64,000 bases of DNA from Siphonodentalium dalli (Eukaryota; Mollusca; Scaphopoda; Gadilida; Siphonodentaliidae): assembly GCA_032622095.1 (NCBI GenBank), contig CP136062.1, positions 159,212,875 to 159,276,874 on the forward strand. The letters are read 5' to 3'. The position numbers were made by a program, and so were the translations under genes. Below, piece by piece: positions 43,881-55,823 of the stretch. The first letter of the stretch is position 1; every line of letters starts with the position of its first letter. A model generated the notes under the pieces. It was given only the letters and a program-made list of their open reading frames with translations. It had not been told where the DNA came from and did not search any database.

Positions 43881-44639
43881 TGTAAACCAAAATTGAGACA
43901 TTCATTATTCATTATATTTTTAGGGGGTTACACTGCAGTTGAAATTAATTGTCAAAATGTTTTTAAATTATGACTCCAACAGAAGATTCCTTGCAAATTG
44001 CAATTTGATGGTGGACGCCCCAAATAATGCTCTAGCCATGCCAAATGAATTGAATTGTTTAATGAGACCTCACAGTAAGTTCCTTTATTGTTTGTTGTCA
44101 GTTTTTTTTTCTTTTTTGCCATAACTTTTGTTAAGCTAAAAATTGTTATCTAATCATGCAATCTGACCTTTTAACTTTGTTTTAACCAATCAGCAGTTTT
44201 CATCATGAATTTATAGAACAGCGCATGAAAAATTTGAATTATTGCATGTTTGCCATATTGTGGTGTTACGAAACATCAATTTTGTTTTGTGCTATAATAT
44301 TGAAGCCTAACATTCAAGTGCAATAATGTCAACTTATTCATGCTTGTATGCCATACAACTATTTGATATTGTACTTATTTTACACCTTGATTAATTTTGT
44401 TATTTGGCCTCTAATATCCTGTTTTATCTCAAAGTGGATTTAATTATGTCACATCAAAATGATGGTTCTAACATGTTTTTAATACTGTCGTGTAAGAATA
44501 CTGTTCTGTGCTAAGTAATTGACCCAGTAACTGGGATTATTATGACCCTGATGACCTTGTAACTGGCATTATTATGCATTTATAACTAAGTAATTGACTC
44601 TGATGATTCAGTAACTGGGGTTATTATGCATTAATACAT
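43881..44639. other. No recognised gene
   Basis: AT-rich. Small repeats of TAACTGGGATTATTATG around 44528-44633. A 61-codon frame at 43939-44124 shows no known domain. Confidence 0.35.
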
Positions 44640-44856
44640 TACAGTAACGCCCTAAAAAATTGACTCCTTAACCACAGCAGAATTATGGGTAATTTTTCAG
44701 GATTTAGTCGGAAATATGGCTTGTTGCCATTCAACGGAAAGCTCTCACCGTGAGCTTTCCGATGAATGGCAACAAGCCATATTTCCGACTAAATCCTGAA
44801 AAATTACCCATAATTCTGCTGTGGTTAAGGAGTTGATTATTTAGGGCATTACTGTA
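44640..44856. mobile_element. PALB MITE, complete
   Basis: TACAGTAACGCCCTAAAAAA ... GATTATTTAGGGCATTACTGTA, with arms meeting at GCTCTCACCGTGAGC. Confidence 0.8.
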
Positions 44857-45103
44857 ACTGCAGTAAAACCTTAACTGCACTGCAGTTTACAGTTCTGTGA
44901 CTGCTGCGGCACCGAGATGAAATGTAGTAATGAAATGCTGGTTATATTCCTTGACTGCTGATACACTGTAGCCACGGTAACTGCTGACTGTTTCATTTCT
45001 ATGATATATAAATTTGCTGGATGTTACAGTTTCATATGAGTTGATTGATTACACGCATGTTAACCACACAATCCTCTGGTTGTCTTGCGGTTTATAACCG
45101 TGT

Positions 45104-45568
45104 TTAACCCTTTACCCAACAGAACGGCCATGTGCCAATGCATTCTCTTATATATGTGAGTCGACCATAGGTTGTTTCGCATATATAAGAGAATGCATTG
45201 GCTTAACACATATTAAAAATGATAAAATTGTCAACGAATGTAGAAAAATATTATAAAAAATGTAAAAAAAATGTAAGAAAAAATTATAAAATTGTTAAAG
45301 AATGTAAGAAAAAATGGTAAAAAGTGTTCAAAAAGAATTTTTTTAGGCCAACGCATTCTCTTATATATGCGAGGCGACCTATGGTCGACTCGTATATATA
45401 AGAGAATGCATTGGCACAGGGCATAACTGTAACCATCACAATGTGGTCAATGAACCAGTTCCAATGATATCCATATTTGTATGGTGTTATTGAGACAGAC
45501 CGAAGATATTTTAGGCTGTTGAAGCTTTATTTGGGCGTTTTTGGCCGCTTTGTTGGGTAAAGGGTTAA
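45104..45568. mobile_element. PB1 piggyBac-like MITE, copy 3 (expanded spacer)
   Basis: TTAA at both edges. The central spacer has an extra AAAAATTATAAAATTG unit, making this copy about 65 bp longer than the others. Confidence 0.85.
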
Positions 45569-45632
45569 AGTCTAACTGAAATGTGGTATTACTGCAATGC
45601 CACCCCTGTTTGATGTGTCATTTTCACCCATA

Positions 45633-45868
45633 CAGAACCCCAGACAAACATGAGCAGACGACACTCTTCTATATGCTTATATATACATGTGTATATGTGG
45701 GGCTCCCTGCAGGGTAATGGATGTTTTGTATTTTATTTTATTTTATTTTATTTTATTTATTTTAAAAAAATGATAAAAAATTGTCAGGCCAATGCATTCT
45801 CTTATATATGCGAGGCAACCTATGGTCGACTCGCATATATAAGAGAATGCATTGGCACAGGGTAAAAA
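45633..45868. mobile_element. HP hairpin MITE, partial
   Basis: CCCAGACAAACATGAGCAGA, the CCCTGCAGGG block, a TTTTATTTTA microsatellite (45729-45764) and one complete hairpin ending GGCACAGGGTAAAAA. Confidence 0.65.
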
Positions 45869-46062
45869 TACTATGGGTTCAGACTGTGGTCTTACAATGA
45901 TGCCACCCCTGTTTGATGAGTCATTTTCTTAGGGCAGTACAGTATGTTACCGTTTATTTTTAAATCCAAGTGAAGATCGTGCGAAAACAAACAACTTTTG
46001 AAAGAATTCCAAGCATTACAAACACCTAATTGAGCAATAAATCAGTTCAACATATACTACAA

Positions 46063-46275
46063 TCTGATTGGTCCAGCTGATAATAATTGATGCACTAAAT
46101 CTAAGATGCCATTTGATTGTACCAGCTGATAATATTTAATCCACTATAATCCTAAGATGCCATTTAATTGGTCCAGCTGATAATATTTGATCCACTAAAT
46201 CTAAGATACCATTTGATTGCTCCAGCTGATAATATTTGATCTACTTAACCTAAGACGCCTTTTGATTGGTCCAAA
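46063..46275 (+). repeat. Minisatellite, about four 57-bp units
   Basis: TGATTGGTCCAGCTGATAAT, then ATTTGATCCACTAAATC, then TAAGATGCCATT, in tandem. Each unit holds an ATTGG word that resembles a CCAAT box, probably by chance. Confidence 0.8.
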
Positions 46276-46765
46276 ATTGGGAAAAATTTTGGTGACACTC
46301 CTACAGATAATGGTCTTTGCTGGTTATGACGCATGTCGCAAAAATTATTGCTGTTATTTCTCAATGACCAAAAGTGAAGGAATTTGAGCCATGTATTTGT
46401 GCAAAATACACTCATGTGCTCTATCAATGATACAAAGAGCATGGTAATTATAATGAAAATGAATTTATGGCTCAAGTCATAAATTTAGTTTCATAAAAAT
46501 ATCCAGGTTGTTTCAATCATTCATCAAACACACAAGTGTATTTTGCACTAATCTATGGCTCAAATTCATTCATTTGTTGCATATATTCTGTTGAGTATAA
46601 AAGGAGATGGTCTCATAAATGGCTGGATTTAGCATAGAGTACCCCTTTAATTCAATTAATACCCAATCAACGGCAGCATTACAATTACACAATATTATAT
46701 AGCAGCATAGGATTACTGGTAGTGAAATGGCAAGCTTGGTTATTTCTCTTAAGTCAAATTTTTCA

Positions 46766-46836
46766 ATATATAAGAGAATGCATTGGCACAGAGTTTTCAT
46801 AAAAATTTCAGGAAGCTCCAGTCATGGAAGAGTTAA
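46766..46836. mobile_element. PB2 right-end fragment
   Basis: ATATATAAGAGAATGCATTG, AGGAAGCTCCAGTCATGG and AAGAGTTAA. Confidence 0.6.
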
Positions 46837-46881
46837 TTGATCATAATCAAGGGCAAAAATGTGGCCAAGTATCCTTCGACA

Positions 46882-47039
46882 TACAGTAATGCCCTAAATA
46901 ATTGACTCCTTAACCACAGCAGAATTATGGGTAAATTTTCAGGATTTAGTTGGAACAAGCCATATTTCCAACTAAATCCTGAAAAATTACCCGGAATTCT
47001 GCTGTGGTTAAGGAGTCGATTGTTTAGGGCATTACTGCA
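46882..47039. mobile_element. PALB MITE, centre-deleted
   Basis: TACAGTAATGCCCTAAATAA at the left and TTTAGGGCATTACTG at the right; the arms are joined at GATTTAGTTGGAACAAGCC. Confidence 0.8.
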
Positions 47040-47580
47040 GACCCGCTAGTTAAATAGGTTGGGTTGAATAATGCTGTTTTATGTTGAAGTTCTGTGTATA
47101 TGTCTTTCTAAATCAGGGTATAGCGTTGTTGGTTCACTCACCTTAAATCTCCAATAACTTTACTAAAATGTCACCATTGTTTATTCCATAGAAAATATTA
47201 TATTTGTTCTGATCTCCACAAGAGTTGTCAACTGAAAGCAGTAAAGTAAAGTGAAAAATATATTTTATCACATTGTTTACATAAATACAAACTCATTTGA
47301 CCTTGTGAAGTGATGGTGTGAATTAAATGTAAACAAAGTGTAGTTACTCGTAAGTATGCAGCATATTCTATGCAAAATTTAACATCTTTCCGATGTAAAT
47401 AGCATCATGCATTGATTTGCAGGGTAAAATTTATTAAAACTGACAAAAAATCCGGCCATTGGATCATCTGCTATAGAAATACATTTTCACAGGGCTTTGA
47501 CGTAAAACATTATCCCAACTGATTTCATTACCTGGTTTACGTCTAAGGAAACTTGGACTAGGATAAAATATGCTACTCAC
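47040..47580. other. No recognised feature
   Basis: AT-rich sequence with no supported gene or repeat. Confidence 0.35.
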
Positions 47581-47795
47581 TACAGTAATGCCCTAATTAA
47601 TCGACTCCTTAACCATTAATTAGGGCATTACTGTACTAATAGTAATGACCTTAATAATATTCATTATTTAACAATAAGAAATATTTAACTGTTTGATAAG
47701 GAGTCGATTAATTAGGGCATTACTGTACTAATAGTAATGACCTTAATAATATTCATTATTCAACAATAAGAAATATATAACTGATTGATAACTTT
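47581..47795. repeat. Minimal PALB and a tandem copy of its right arm plus flank
   Basis: A 55-bp PALB (47581-47635) is followed by CTAATAGTAATGACC and ATTCATTATTTAACAATAAG. Then the right arm AAGGAGTCGATTAATTAGGG reappears at 47698, followed by the same flank again. Confidence 0.8.
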
Positions 47796-47926
47796 ACATG
47801 ATTGCTGCGGGGCCTGGAATAGTCATAACTATTCAATGCTTTGATGCATCATTGAAAATCTTTAAAAAAAACTTGATAATTGTTGAGAAAGGACTTGAAT
47901 ATCCTTTGAATTTCAGAATAGAGGCC

Positions 47927-48074
47927 TTAACCCTACCATTACTGGAGCTTCCTGAAATCTTGCGAAAACCCTGTGCCAATGCATTCTCTTATATATGTGA
48001 GTCTCCCATAGGGAATACACTGGCACAGGATCTTTAATGTTGCACTAGTGCAGCTCTCTTCATGATAGGTTTAA
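47927..48074. mobile_element. PB2 MITE with a single shortened hairpin
   Basis: TTAACCCTACCATTACTGG at the left and TCATGATAGGTTTAA at the right, TTAA at both edges, about 148 bp. Confidence 0.7.
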
Positions 48075-48443
48075 AAAAAACTTCAAGTTTCTTGTGAAAT
48101 GGTTCAATTGGCCTTGACTTTGATTATGTCTGGCCTGTGGAAACCCTGTTGTAATATGGAGATTTTCAAAAGCGGCCAGCGACTCCCAACATTGTTAAAA
48201 ATGTTTTTTTAAACTTTCCATGGATGCTGTGCTACTTGCTGTTTCACATCCCAAGTCTCGCGCATAATCTACCTGACAGAGAGGTTGAAGGAAGCAGCTG
48301 GTATATTTTATGACACAACCCATGCTCATCCATCGTACAATGTCTAGTCACAACACCTGGTAACTCAGAGATATATGTCAACCCTTTTTTATTATTAACC
48401 AGAAGCTGAGAATACTGATGTGTGCATTTTAGCTATATTAGCG

Positions 48444-48904
48444 CCTAGCCTGAGTTTAGCGTGCTTGTCATTTGCTGAGTGAGGTCCCCAGAGGGTGAAT
48501 TTAGTGACGCTATCCCGCATAGTGGGCTAGCATAACTAAATTCACCATCTGGGGACCTCATTCTGCTTATGTCTCATCTTCTCCGGAAAGCTTCTTTATC
48601 ATCAAATTTCTATAGAAACTTCTTCACATAAATTCTATTTCTTTATAGTTTAAGTTTCTCTATATCCCCAAATTGGCAGATGAAAAATTGCACAATTGAG
48701 GTTCCCAATGGGTGCACATCACAATATTCACCATTTGGCAACTTCAGTCTGAGTCTATGACTCCCATAGCATCATCTGCCATGCAGAATGAGGTCCCCAG
48801 AGGTTGAATTTGGTGATGCTAGCCTGCCATGTGGGATAGCGTCACTAAATTCACCCTCTGGGGATCTCATTCTGCAAATGGCAGGCACACTAAACTCAGG
48901 TATG
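48444..48904. mobile_element. HC MITE, long copy
   Basis: CTAGCCTGAGTTTAGCGTGC at the left and CACTAAACTCAGGTATG at the right. Two cores, with the TTTCTATAGAAACTTCTTC spacer well preserved. Flanking octamers do not match. Confidence 0.75.
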
Positions 48905-48929
48905 AGCCTGGGTCAACACAGGAACCAGC

Positions 48930-49270
48930 CTAGAGGGCGACTTGGGAGAGGACCAGCCTAGAGGGCGACTTGGGAGACCTCTTCTCCCCCTAAATTGTGC
49001 CACTTCTCCCTATATTTTTGACCCAGGGAGAAGTGACTTCGCTCTCATATACCAGTATGCATATGTCCCAACAGCATATTTAAAGTATATTTATTGATTA
49101 TAATGATGTTCTCACTCACTATAATGGTTTTATAAATGGGCTCTTGTGTTGCATAATACTTGTTGGATAATAGAAGGGTGATGTTGGGGTGTAAATTGAT
49201 ATCAGTCATTGTTACTTCTCACTGATAACAGTCCACTTATCCAGACTGGGAGAATTGACTTATCCTAATT
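48930..49270 (+). repeat. Repeat R and short tandem words
   Basis: CCAGCCTAGAGGGCGACTTG occurs twice (48922-48980). ATACCAGTATGCATATGTCC at 49051 matches repeat R, with CACTTCTCCC words around it. Confidence 0.5.
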
Positions 49271-49284
49271 TTAAACCTCCAAGC

Positions 49285-49503
49285 TACAGTAATGCTCTCT
49301 AAGTAATCGACTCCTGAACCACAACAGAATTATTGGTAACTTTTCAGGATTTAGTCGGAAATATGGCTTGTTGCCATTCATCGGAAAGCTCTCGGGGAGA
49401 GCTTTCCGATGAATGGCAACAAGCCATATTTCCGACTAATTCCTGAAAAGTTACCCATAATTCTGCTGTGGTTAAGGAGTCGTTTATTTAGGGCATTACT
49501 GTA
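49285..49503. mobile_element. PALB MITE, complete
   Basis: TACAGTAATGCTCTCTAAG ... TTTAGGGCATTACTGTA, with arms meeting at GCTCTCGGGGAGAGC. Confidence 0.8.
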
Positions 49504-49940
49504 AGTTCTAGTTGGCTGCCATTTTGATGAGTAGCATGCAAAATTCACCAACAAGACTTCGATAAGTTTTTAGAGAGGGAATTCTCAAAGCACGTAGGAC
49601 ATTTGCGGGGATTCAGTTCACCATTTTTTTGCTTGGAAAAAAAAACCTGCGCTAAATATAAAACACCACACTTGTATCCAGCCAGCATCAGAAAGGAAGT
49701 ATGACTGGTGCTCTGGTAGATATTGGCTTATGGCTAGACCGATAAGATACAAGGGTGAGCACAGGGTTCATAGTCATTTTCAATGTCTATTTATGGAAGA
49801 GGTTATTTTCATGTGAAAACAGAAATGGCCGAGCTGTTGAGATCTGGTTCAAAGTTTGGGTTTCTTGCTTTCTTCAGCCTCTCTAATTTGTTTTCTTGCC
49901 GTTTTGTCCTCTACCTCGCAGTTCACGCATCAATGTTACA
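49504..49940. other. No recognised feature
   Basis: A 71-codon frame from 49783 has a hydrophobic stretch but no known domain and no support as a gene. Confidence 0.3.
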
Positions 49941-49944
49941 ATGG

Positions 49945-50640
49945 TCGTTAATGAAAGAATTAAAGGGACATAATCATCAATGTTGCAATTATCGTTAACC
50001 CTTTACCCAACAGAACGGCCCTGTGCCAATGCATTCTCTTATATATGCGAGTCGACCATAGGTCGCCTCGCATATATAAGAGAATGCATTGGCTTAACAC
50101 ATTAAAAATTATAAAATTGTTAAAGAATGTAAGAAAAAATGGTAAAAAGTGTTAAAAAAAGATTTTTTTTAGGCCAATGCATTCTCTTATATATGCGAGG
50201 CGACCTATGGTCGACTCGCATATATAAGAGAATGCATTGGCACAGGGCATAACTGTAACCATCACAATGTGGTCAAGGAGCCGGTTCCAATGATATCCAT
50301 ATTTGTATGGTTTTATTGAGACAGACCGAAGATATTTTAGGCTGTTGAAGCTTTATTTGGCCGGTTTTGGCCGGTTTGTTGGGTAAAGGGTTAATGGAGT
50401 TATTATAGGGACATAAATTTGTCATTGCGATGATTGTTAATGGAGTTATTATAGGGACATAAATTCATCGTTACAATGATTGTTAATGGAGTTATTATAC
50501 TATATAATTATAGGGATATAAATTCATCGTTACAATGATTGTTAATGAAGTTATTATAGGGATATAAATTCATCATTACAATGATTGTTAATGAAATTAT
50601 TTCAGGGGCATAAACTTTGTTAGAATGACCTTTAATGACA
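49945..50640 (+). repeat. Minisatellite interrupted by a PB1 element
   Basis: Units of about 48-60 bp read GTTAATGGAGTTATTATAGG, GACATAAATTCATCGTTAC and AATGATT. One degenerate unit precedes the PB1 element (49945-49998) and about five follow (50391-50620). Confidence 0.75.
49995..50394. mobile_element. PB1 piggyBac-like MITE, copy 4
   Basis: Exactly 400 bp including TTAA at both edges, inserted at the TTAA of a minisatellite unit (CGTTAA / TTAATGGAG). Two hairpins are present at 50022-50094 and 50171-50245. Confidence 0.92.
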
Positions 50641-50853
50641 TTATTAATGGACTTTGCAGTGGGTATACATGTCAAAAATCCTGAAAGTCTATAAATCCAT
50701 TATCACTGAGAAAAACTTGAAAAGATAAATCGAATTTGTTCATATTTTCTTTATTACTGATTCTACAATAATGAGATTTAACATGTTGAAATAATTTTTA
50801 TGTATATGTATTTAAAACTGTTACAGCTGCATTAAAGTTTCACAGGAGAATTA

Positions 50854-51116
50854 TTAACCCTTTCATGATGGGAGCTGTGCTGATGCAGCATTAAAGATCA
50901 TGTGCCAGTGCATTCTCTTATATATATGAGTCTCCCATGTGGAGCCTTGCATATATAAGAGAATGCAGTGGCTTACAAAGTCAATGTAATTATTGTTAGG
51001 CCAATGCATTCTCTTATATATGCGAGGCTCCCTATAGGAGACTCGCATATATTAGAGAATGTATTGGCACAGGATTTTCACAAAATTTCACGAAGCTCCA
51101 GTCGTGAAAGGGTTAT
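50854..51116. mobile_element. PB2 MITE, full reference copy
   Basis: TTAACCCTTTCATGATGGG at the left and CAGTCGTGAAAGGGTTAT at the right, with two hairpins of 75 and 73 bp joined by TTACAAAGTCAATG. 263 bp. Confidence 0.85.
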
Positions 51117-51473
51117 TGGTGAAAATAATAACAGCAAATTTTCCCCCACACTGGTTTTAAACATTTTCTTGACTTTTAACATGTACCCACTATGACAGCC
51201 TTACATTCTTTTTAATTTATACCCATTCTTTACTAAATGTATTCTCTCAGTCAGTTATAAAAGTATACATCAGGATGGTTTATTATTGATTTGCAGGGAT
51301 GTACAGGCAATATAAGCGACCAATGATCTATCACAACAACTTATCTTGGATTCTACACAAAACGGATATCGAACATATTTGTTTTTACTGAGATTTTGTC
51401 ATTCAAATTTCATGCCTCAAAAAATAGTGACCAAAGTCACTTGAATATCTCTCAACAGTCATATATTTAAGGG

Positions 51474-51600
51474 GAGAAAAAAAATAGATATTAAAAATTG
51501 AAATATAATAGCTGCTGTGAGCTTCGAACGGTGGGTTCCTCGACTCAAATCCAATATTGTTCACCCCTGTAGCCGAAGAAATAGTAATTTAAGTAATGGA
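51474..51600. repeat. KG fragment
   Basis: GTGGGTTCCTCGACTCAAAT, TTCACCCCTGTAGCCGAAG and AAATAGTAATTTAAG match the KG interior. Confidence 0.5.
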
Positions 51601-52303
51601 TTGTAGAAAACATGCAAGTTTATATCCATGTTATATCTTCAGTGACCGAAATTAATATTGTTGCCATTTTCTCACTACACCTAGAAGGATAATGCCCGCC
51701 TGATACACAAACTTGAGGTATTCAGCATCATCCAGTTATGGGATAATGTGATTGCGAATTACGTTATTTTATGCTGATAACATGATTAGGTCATAATTAT
51801 TCATGTTTGTTTAATGGTGACATCATCATTTTGAAAATCATTTGTCAGATATTTTAGGATGCATGCCACATGTTGTCACTCCCGAGGACCCTTAAACAAC
51901 AGATTATAAATCCAGGTGTCACATATTTTATGTTGCCTGCTATGTCACTCATTGAGTCTCATATACATAAGGCTGTAGGTCCGGGTGTCACATGTTAACA
52001 TTATATCCAGGACCAGCCTTGGGGTTTCGTATTGATAGACATCACATGTCAATGAATCTGTGTGGATTTGTCTTATGTACTCTTATTTATGTACATCAGA
52101 GATGGATTTTTTCACAATTTTTTTCATGAATTCAGGATTTTTTGGTAAAATTTTGAAAATTTTAGGAGTTTTGTACCTCCCTTGTGGGATTTCTTCATTT
52201 TCTATATATGACAGCTTCTCTCTTCTGAGAAAAAAATCATGGATTCCCAGAATGAAATATAAAAAAAATTACATCTCAGGTGCCGCAAGACGCACTGATA
52301 GAG
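51601..52303. other. No recognised feature
   Basis: Short CCAGGTGTCACAT-like words recur near 51913 and 51985. A small hydrophobic frame at 52060-52311 has no support as a gene. Confidence 0.3.
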
Positions 52304-52776
52304 TACAGTAATGCTCTAATTAATCGACTCCTTAACCACAGCAGAATTATGGGTAACTTTTCAGGATTTAGTCCGAAATATGGCTTGTTGCCATTCATCG
52401 GAAAGCTCTCCCCGAATGCGCTCGACTATGATTGTGTTTTTCTCGAGAATTGATATAAGAATTTTCTCTGAACTCCTGTCACAGCATAAATAGGTATTGC
52501 CTATCATATATGTCTTCCTTTTGTTGGTATAACTTCTAAATTGACTACTTTTAACTAATTAGATTGCCCTGGTATGGAAAAGGCTAACTGTTGTGGCCCG
52601 ATGTGGGGTTTACTGCCCGGGGATTATAGGATGACCAGCGTGCTAAACTGCTGAAGATAAAATGTCATCGAGAGCTTTCCAATGAATGGCAACAAGCCAT
52701 ATTTCCAACTAAATCTTGAAAAGTTACCCATAATTCTGCTGTGGTTAAGGAGTCGATTAATTAGAGCATTACTCTA
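52304..52776. mobile_element. PALB MITE with about 260-bp unique interior
   Basis: A complete left arm (52304-52411) and right arm (52670-52776) enclose sequence not seen elsewhere in the window. It could be a longer, less-deleted PALB or a later insertion at the centre. Confidence 0.75.
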
Positions 52777-53174
52777 TCTACATTGAACATGTTTTCCTCT
52801 CGACAGCCTACTACAGCAAAAATATTTTTTCCTTGCCTGTCTGGAATTTGGTTTCAGGATTTTTCTTAATGCGTTTCTTACATCCCTGATGTACATCAAG
52901 CACTGAAGAAATATGGAATGACTTCTCCTTAATACATTCTGAGTTGCGGCCCGTCGTCACAAATTGTCATTGAACTAAAATAGCGTGATTTAATTAAGGT
53001 GAGACTGTCACCGCACAGTCTTTATGTCATCGCTGTTTTGATTATTTGTCAGAATCTCAATGCCATTAGCGCGTCACCAGTTGACATTTGATTATGTCAC
53101 TTTTGTATGCTAGTGAGGAATTTTGCATTTGCAAGTGTCCCATGCTCACTCTCTTCGCAGGGATTTCGATGCTG

Positions 53175-53272
53175 TTAACCCTTTCACGATGGGAGCTGCG
53201 CTGGTGCAGCATTAAAGATTCTGTGCCAGTGCATTCTCTTATATATATATATATATATATATACGAGTCTTC
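53175..53272. mobile_element. PB2 left part with expanded TA run
   Basis: TTAACCCTTTCACGATGGGA, GCTGGTGCAGCATTAAAG and the first hairpin arm, in which TATATATG has grown to about 26 alternating bases (53238-53263). Confidence 0.65.
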
Positions 53273-53295
53273 TATAGTAACTGAATGGAATAAAA

Positions 53296-53560
53296 TATGG
53301 TATGTGCTTTTAAAAGCACAAAATACAGGTCAAGTTCGAATTTGTGTTCGGCCAACCAATTTTAACCAGACTTACGGCCCTTTTTGTTGGAATTTGCACT
53401 CAATTTTCGTTTCCGGATGATAACTTTAATAAGTGAGCTGAATGTAATGAAATTTGGTATGTGAGTTTACTGGCCCAAAATATAGGTCAAGTTTGAATCA
53501 AGTTCTGCTGTTCATCAGAATTATGGCCCTTTGTTGGAATTACCACAGGCATATTTTATT
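53296..53560 (+). repeat. FN internal fragment
   Basis: AAAATACAGGTCAAGTTCG, GAAATTTGGTATGTGAGTTT and TTATGGCCCTTTGTTGG resemble FN internal units. Confidence 0.5.
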
Positions 53561-53750
53561 TAATTGCCACGCCCTAGCGATGCTCTGGTTACTGCCCTGA
53601 AGTGAGTTGTTCTGTACATTGCCTGAATACATCAAAATTTGTAGTTGCTGAAATTTGGTCTAAAATTTATGCACTTTCACTTCTAATCTGTATAGCAAAT
53701 TTCATGATATCTCGAGTTTTCTTCTGTCGTAAATGGATTACATTCTCATG

Positions 53751-53928
53751 CAAGCCTTGAAATAGGGTGTCTGTCATTTGCAGAATGAGGTCCCCAGAGG
53801 GTGATTTAGTGATGCTACCCCTCATTGCGGGCTAGCATCACCAAATTCACCCTAGCGGGGTAGCATCACTAAATTCACCCTCTGGGGACCTCATTCTGCA
53901 AATGACAGACACCCTATTTCAAGGCTTG
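53751..53928. mobile_element. HC MITE, compact copy
   Basis: CAAGCCTTGAAATAGGG ... CCCTATTTCAAGGCTTG (178 bp) with one and a half cores; a central CACCCTAGCGGGGTAGC shows an internal deletion. Confidence 0.8.
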
Positions 53929-54074
53929 ATTTTTAAGGACCTTTCCACTCATATATTATAAATTTAACCTAAAAAATTGATGTTGCATATACTATGTGTG
54001 CCTTTAAAAATCTAAGATTGTTCATCGAAATTGGAAAAACTAAGACGACTCTGGCATTATTTGGGTACTGTACT

Positions 54075-54520
54075 TCATATGTGACCCGCCATATCTAATC
54101 CAGTCGTCAGTCGGGATTTTTTTACCCTGTGCCAATGCATTCTCTTATATATGCGAGTCGACCATAGGTCGTCTCGCATATATAAGAGAATGCATTGGCC
54201 TAACAATTTTTTACAATTTTAATAATTTTTTCTTGTATTCTTTAACAATTTTATAATTTCACCCATACAGAGCCCCAGACAAACATGAGCAGACGACACT
54301 CTTCTATATACTTCTATATATGTGTGGGCCTCCCTGCAGGGTAATGGATGTTTTTTTATTTTTTGTCCTAAAAATTGTAAGAAACATTTATTTTAAAAAA
54401 GTGATAAAAAATTGTTAGGCCAATGCATTCTCTTATATATGCGAGGCGACCTATGGTCGACTCGCATATATAAGAGAATGCATTGGCACAGGGTAAAAAA
54501 AATCCCGACTTTTAATTGAG
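54075..54520. mobile_element. HP hairpin MITE, near full
   Basis: TATGTGACCCGCCATATC and CCAGTCGTCAGTCGGG at the left; GGTAAAAAAAATCCCGAC at the right. Two hairpins (54130-54200, 54417-54487) flank the CCCTGCAGGG block. Confidence 0.75.
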
Positions 54521-55566
54521 ACGACCTTGGAATTTATAACAAAACTAATTGAATAAATCAATAAAGGTCTAATGGTATCGATCGTCAGCTATTTGTTAAA
54601 TTCCATCTGCTCGAATTTCTTCATCCAGCTAACAATGTTAATTACAAGGTCACGGTCATGCACAGATCTGACTTGATATCATTATAAAATTTCTTTAGAT
54701 TTCTGAGGACAGAAATTAAGGTCACATTAAGAACATTTTTTTAATGTTCTTAACTAATCTTATACGCCATGTTCTATTTTGATGCAGAGGTTTCTCAGAT
54801 TCCACCTAACGGATATAATATCTCCCGGGAAAGTGTTTATTGGTGATCATTAACTGGGATACTTCAGAATTTAATTTGGAAACTTCAAAGATAAAAATAC
54901 CTGTGGGTAATTAGGTTTATTTATTCAGAATTAAAATCCAGTTGTTGTTAGGAACTCGCACATTAATCAAGTACCTGGTCAGGAGTCGATGCATATTTTC
55001 AGTACACTAATCCTTAAGATTTAAATCTGTTTGTTTCTTCGAATATCTTCAGGGTCCATATGTTAGTCTGGAATCCTGGAAATGTCATGGAATTGGCCTG
55101 GAATAGTCTGGATAATGGCACCTTTTTAGTGTAGTATGGAAAAATTAATGGAGAAATACCTCACCCAAGCAAGGGTTTGGATAAGTTATGTAATTGCTCC
55201 CTTCTTTGAAAAGTCATGTGCACTTTGTGATAAGTCTTTGTCATAAGTTCCTCTTGCCAGTGAACACATTCAACCATACGAGTGTGCTGGTGGCAGATTA
55301 ATCACTTACTATTTAAAGTATAGAGAATGTTTCCCCTCACCTAGTATAGAAATTTTTTCCTAATTATGCCTATTGAGTCTATGAAGTTGGGTTATAAGAG
55401 GACAAAATGGAACAATTTTTTCATAAATCTATTTTCAAATTTCCTGATAGGCACGGGAAAGTATTGAAATTTTCAAGTATGGTCTTGGAAATTTCTTGAA
55501 ATCCTTGAAAAGTTTTGGAAAAATCATGGAATATATTTCATGATGAGGTATACGAATCTTGGAACC
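54521..55566. other. No recognised gene
   Basis: AT-rich. Repeated TGGAATTGGCCTGGAATAG-like words near 55075-55110 and GTCATGG/AAATCATGG words near 55475-55530. Nothing coding is supportable. Confidence 0.35.
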
Positions 55567-55823
55567 CAAGCCTGGAAATTGTGTGTCTGTCATTTCAGAA
55601 TGAGGTCCCCAGAGGGTGAATTTAGTGACACTATCCGACACTGCCTGAACTGTCGAGACCTCAACTGATATGGGAGACCTAGGATCAGATTGAAATTCCT
55701 CGAAGTTGGTGATCTTCACCCATTAGTCACCTTGATTATGCATTTTATCTTCTGCAAATTAGGTGATATGTAGAAACTGAACAGATTGAGGTCCCCAAAT
55801 AGTGACACTATTTCAAGTCTTTG
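55567..55823. mobile_element. HC MITE, decayed copy
   Basis: CAAGCCTGGAAATTGTGTG, one half-core (GAGGTCCCCAGAGGGTG), spacer words CTGATATGGGAGACC and TTGATTATGCATTTTATC, and ATTTCAAGTCTTTG at the right. Confidence 0.6.

Noticed and set aside
46063-46275. Cluster of CCAAT-like words as an enhancer or promoter
   Set aside because: The words come from one 57-bp minisatellite unit, with no adjacent gene start.
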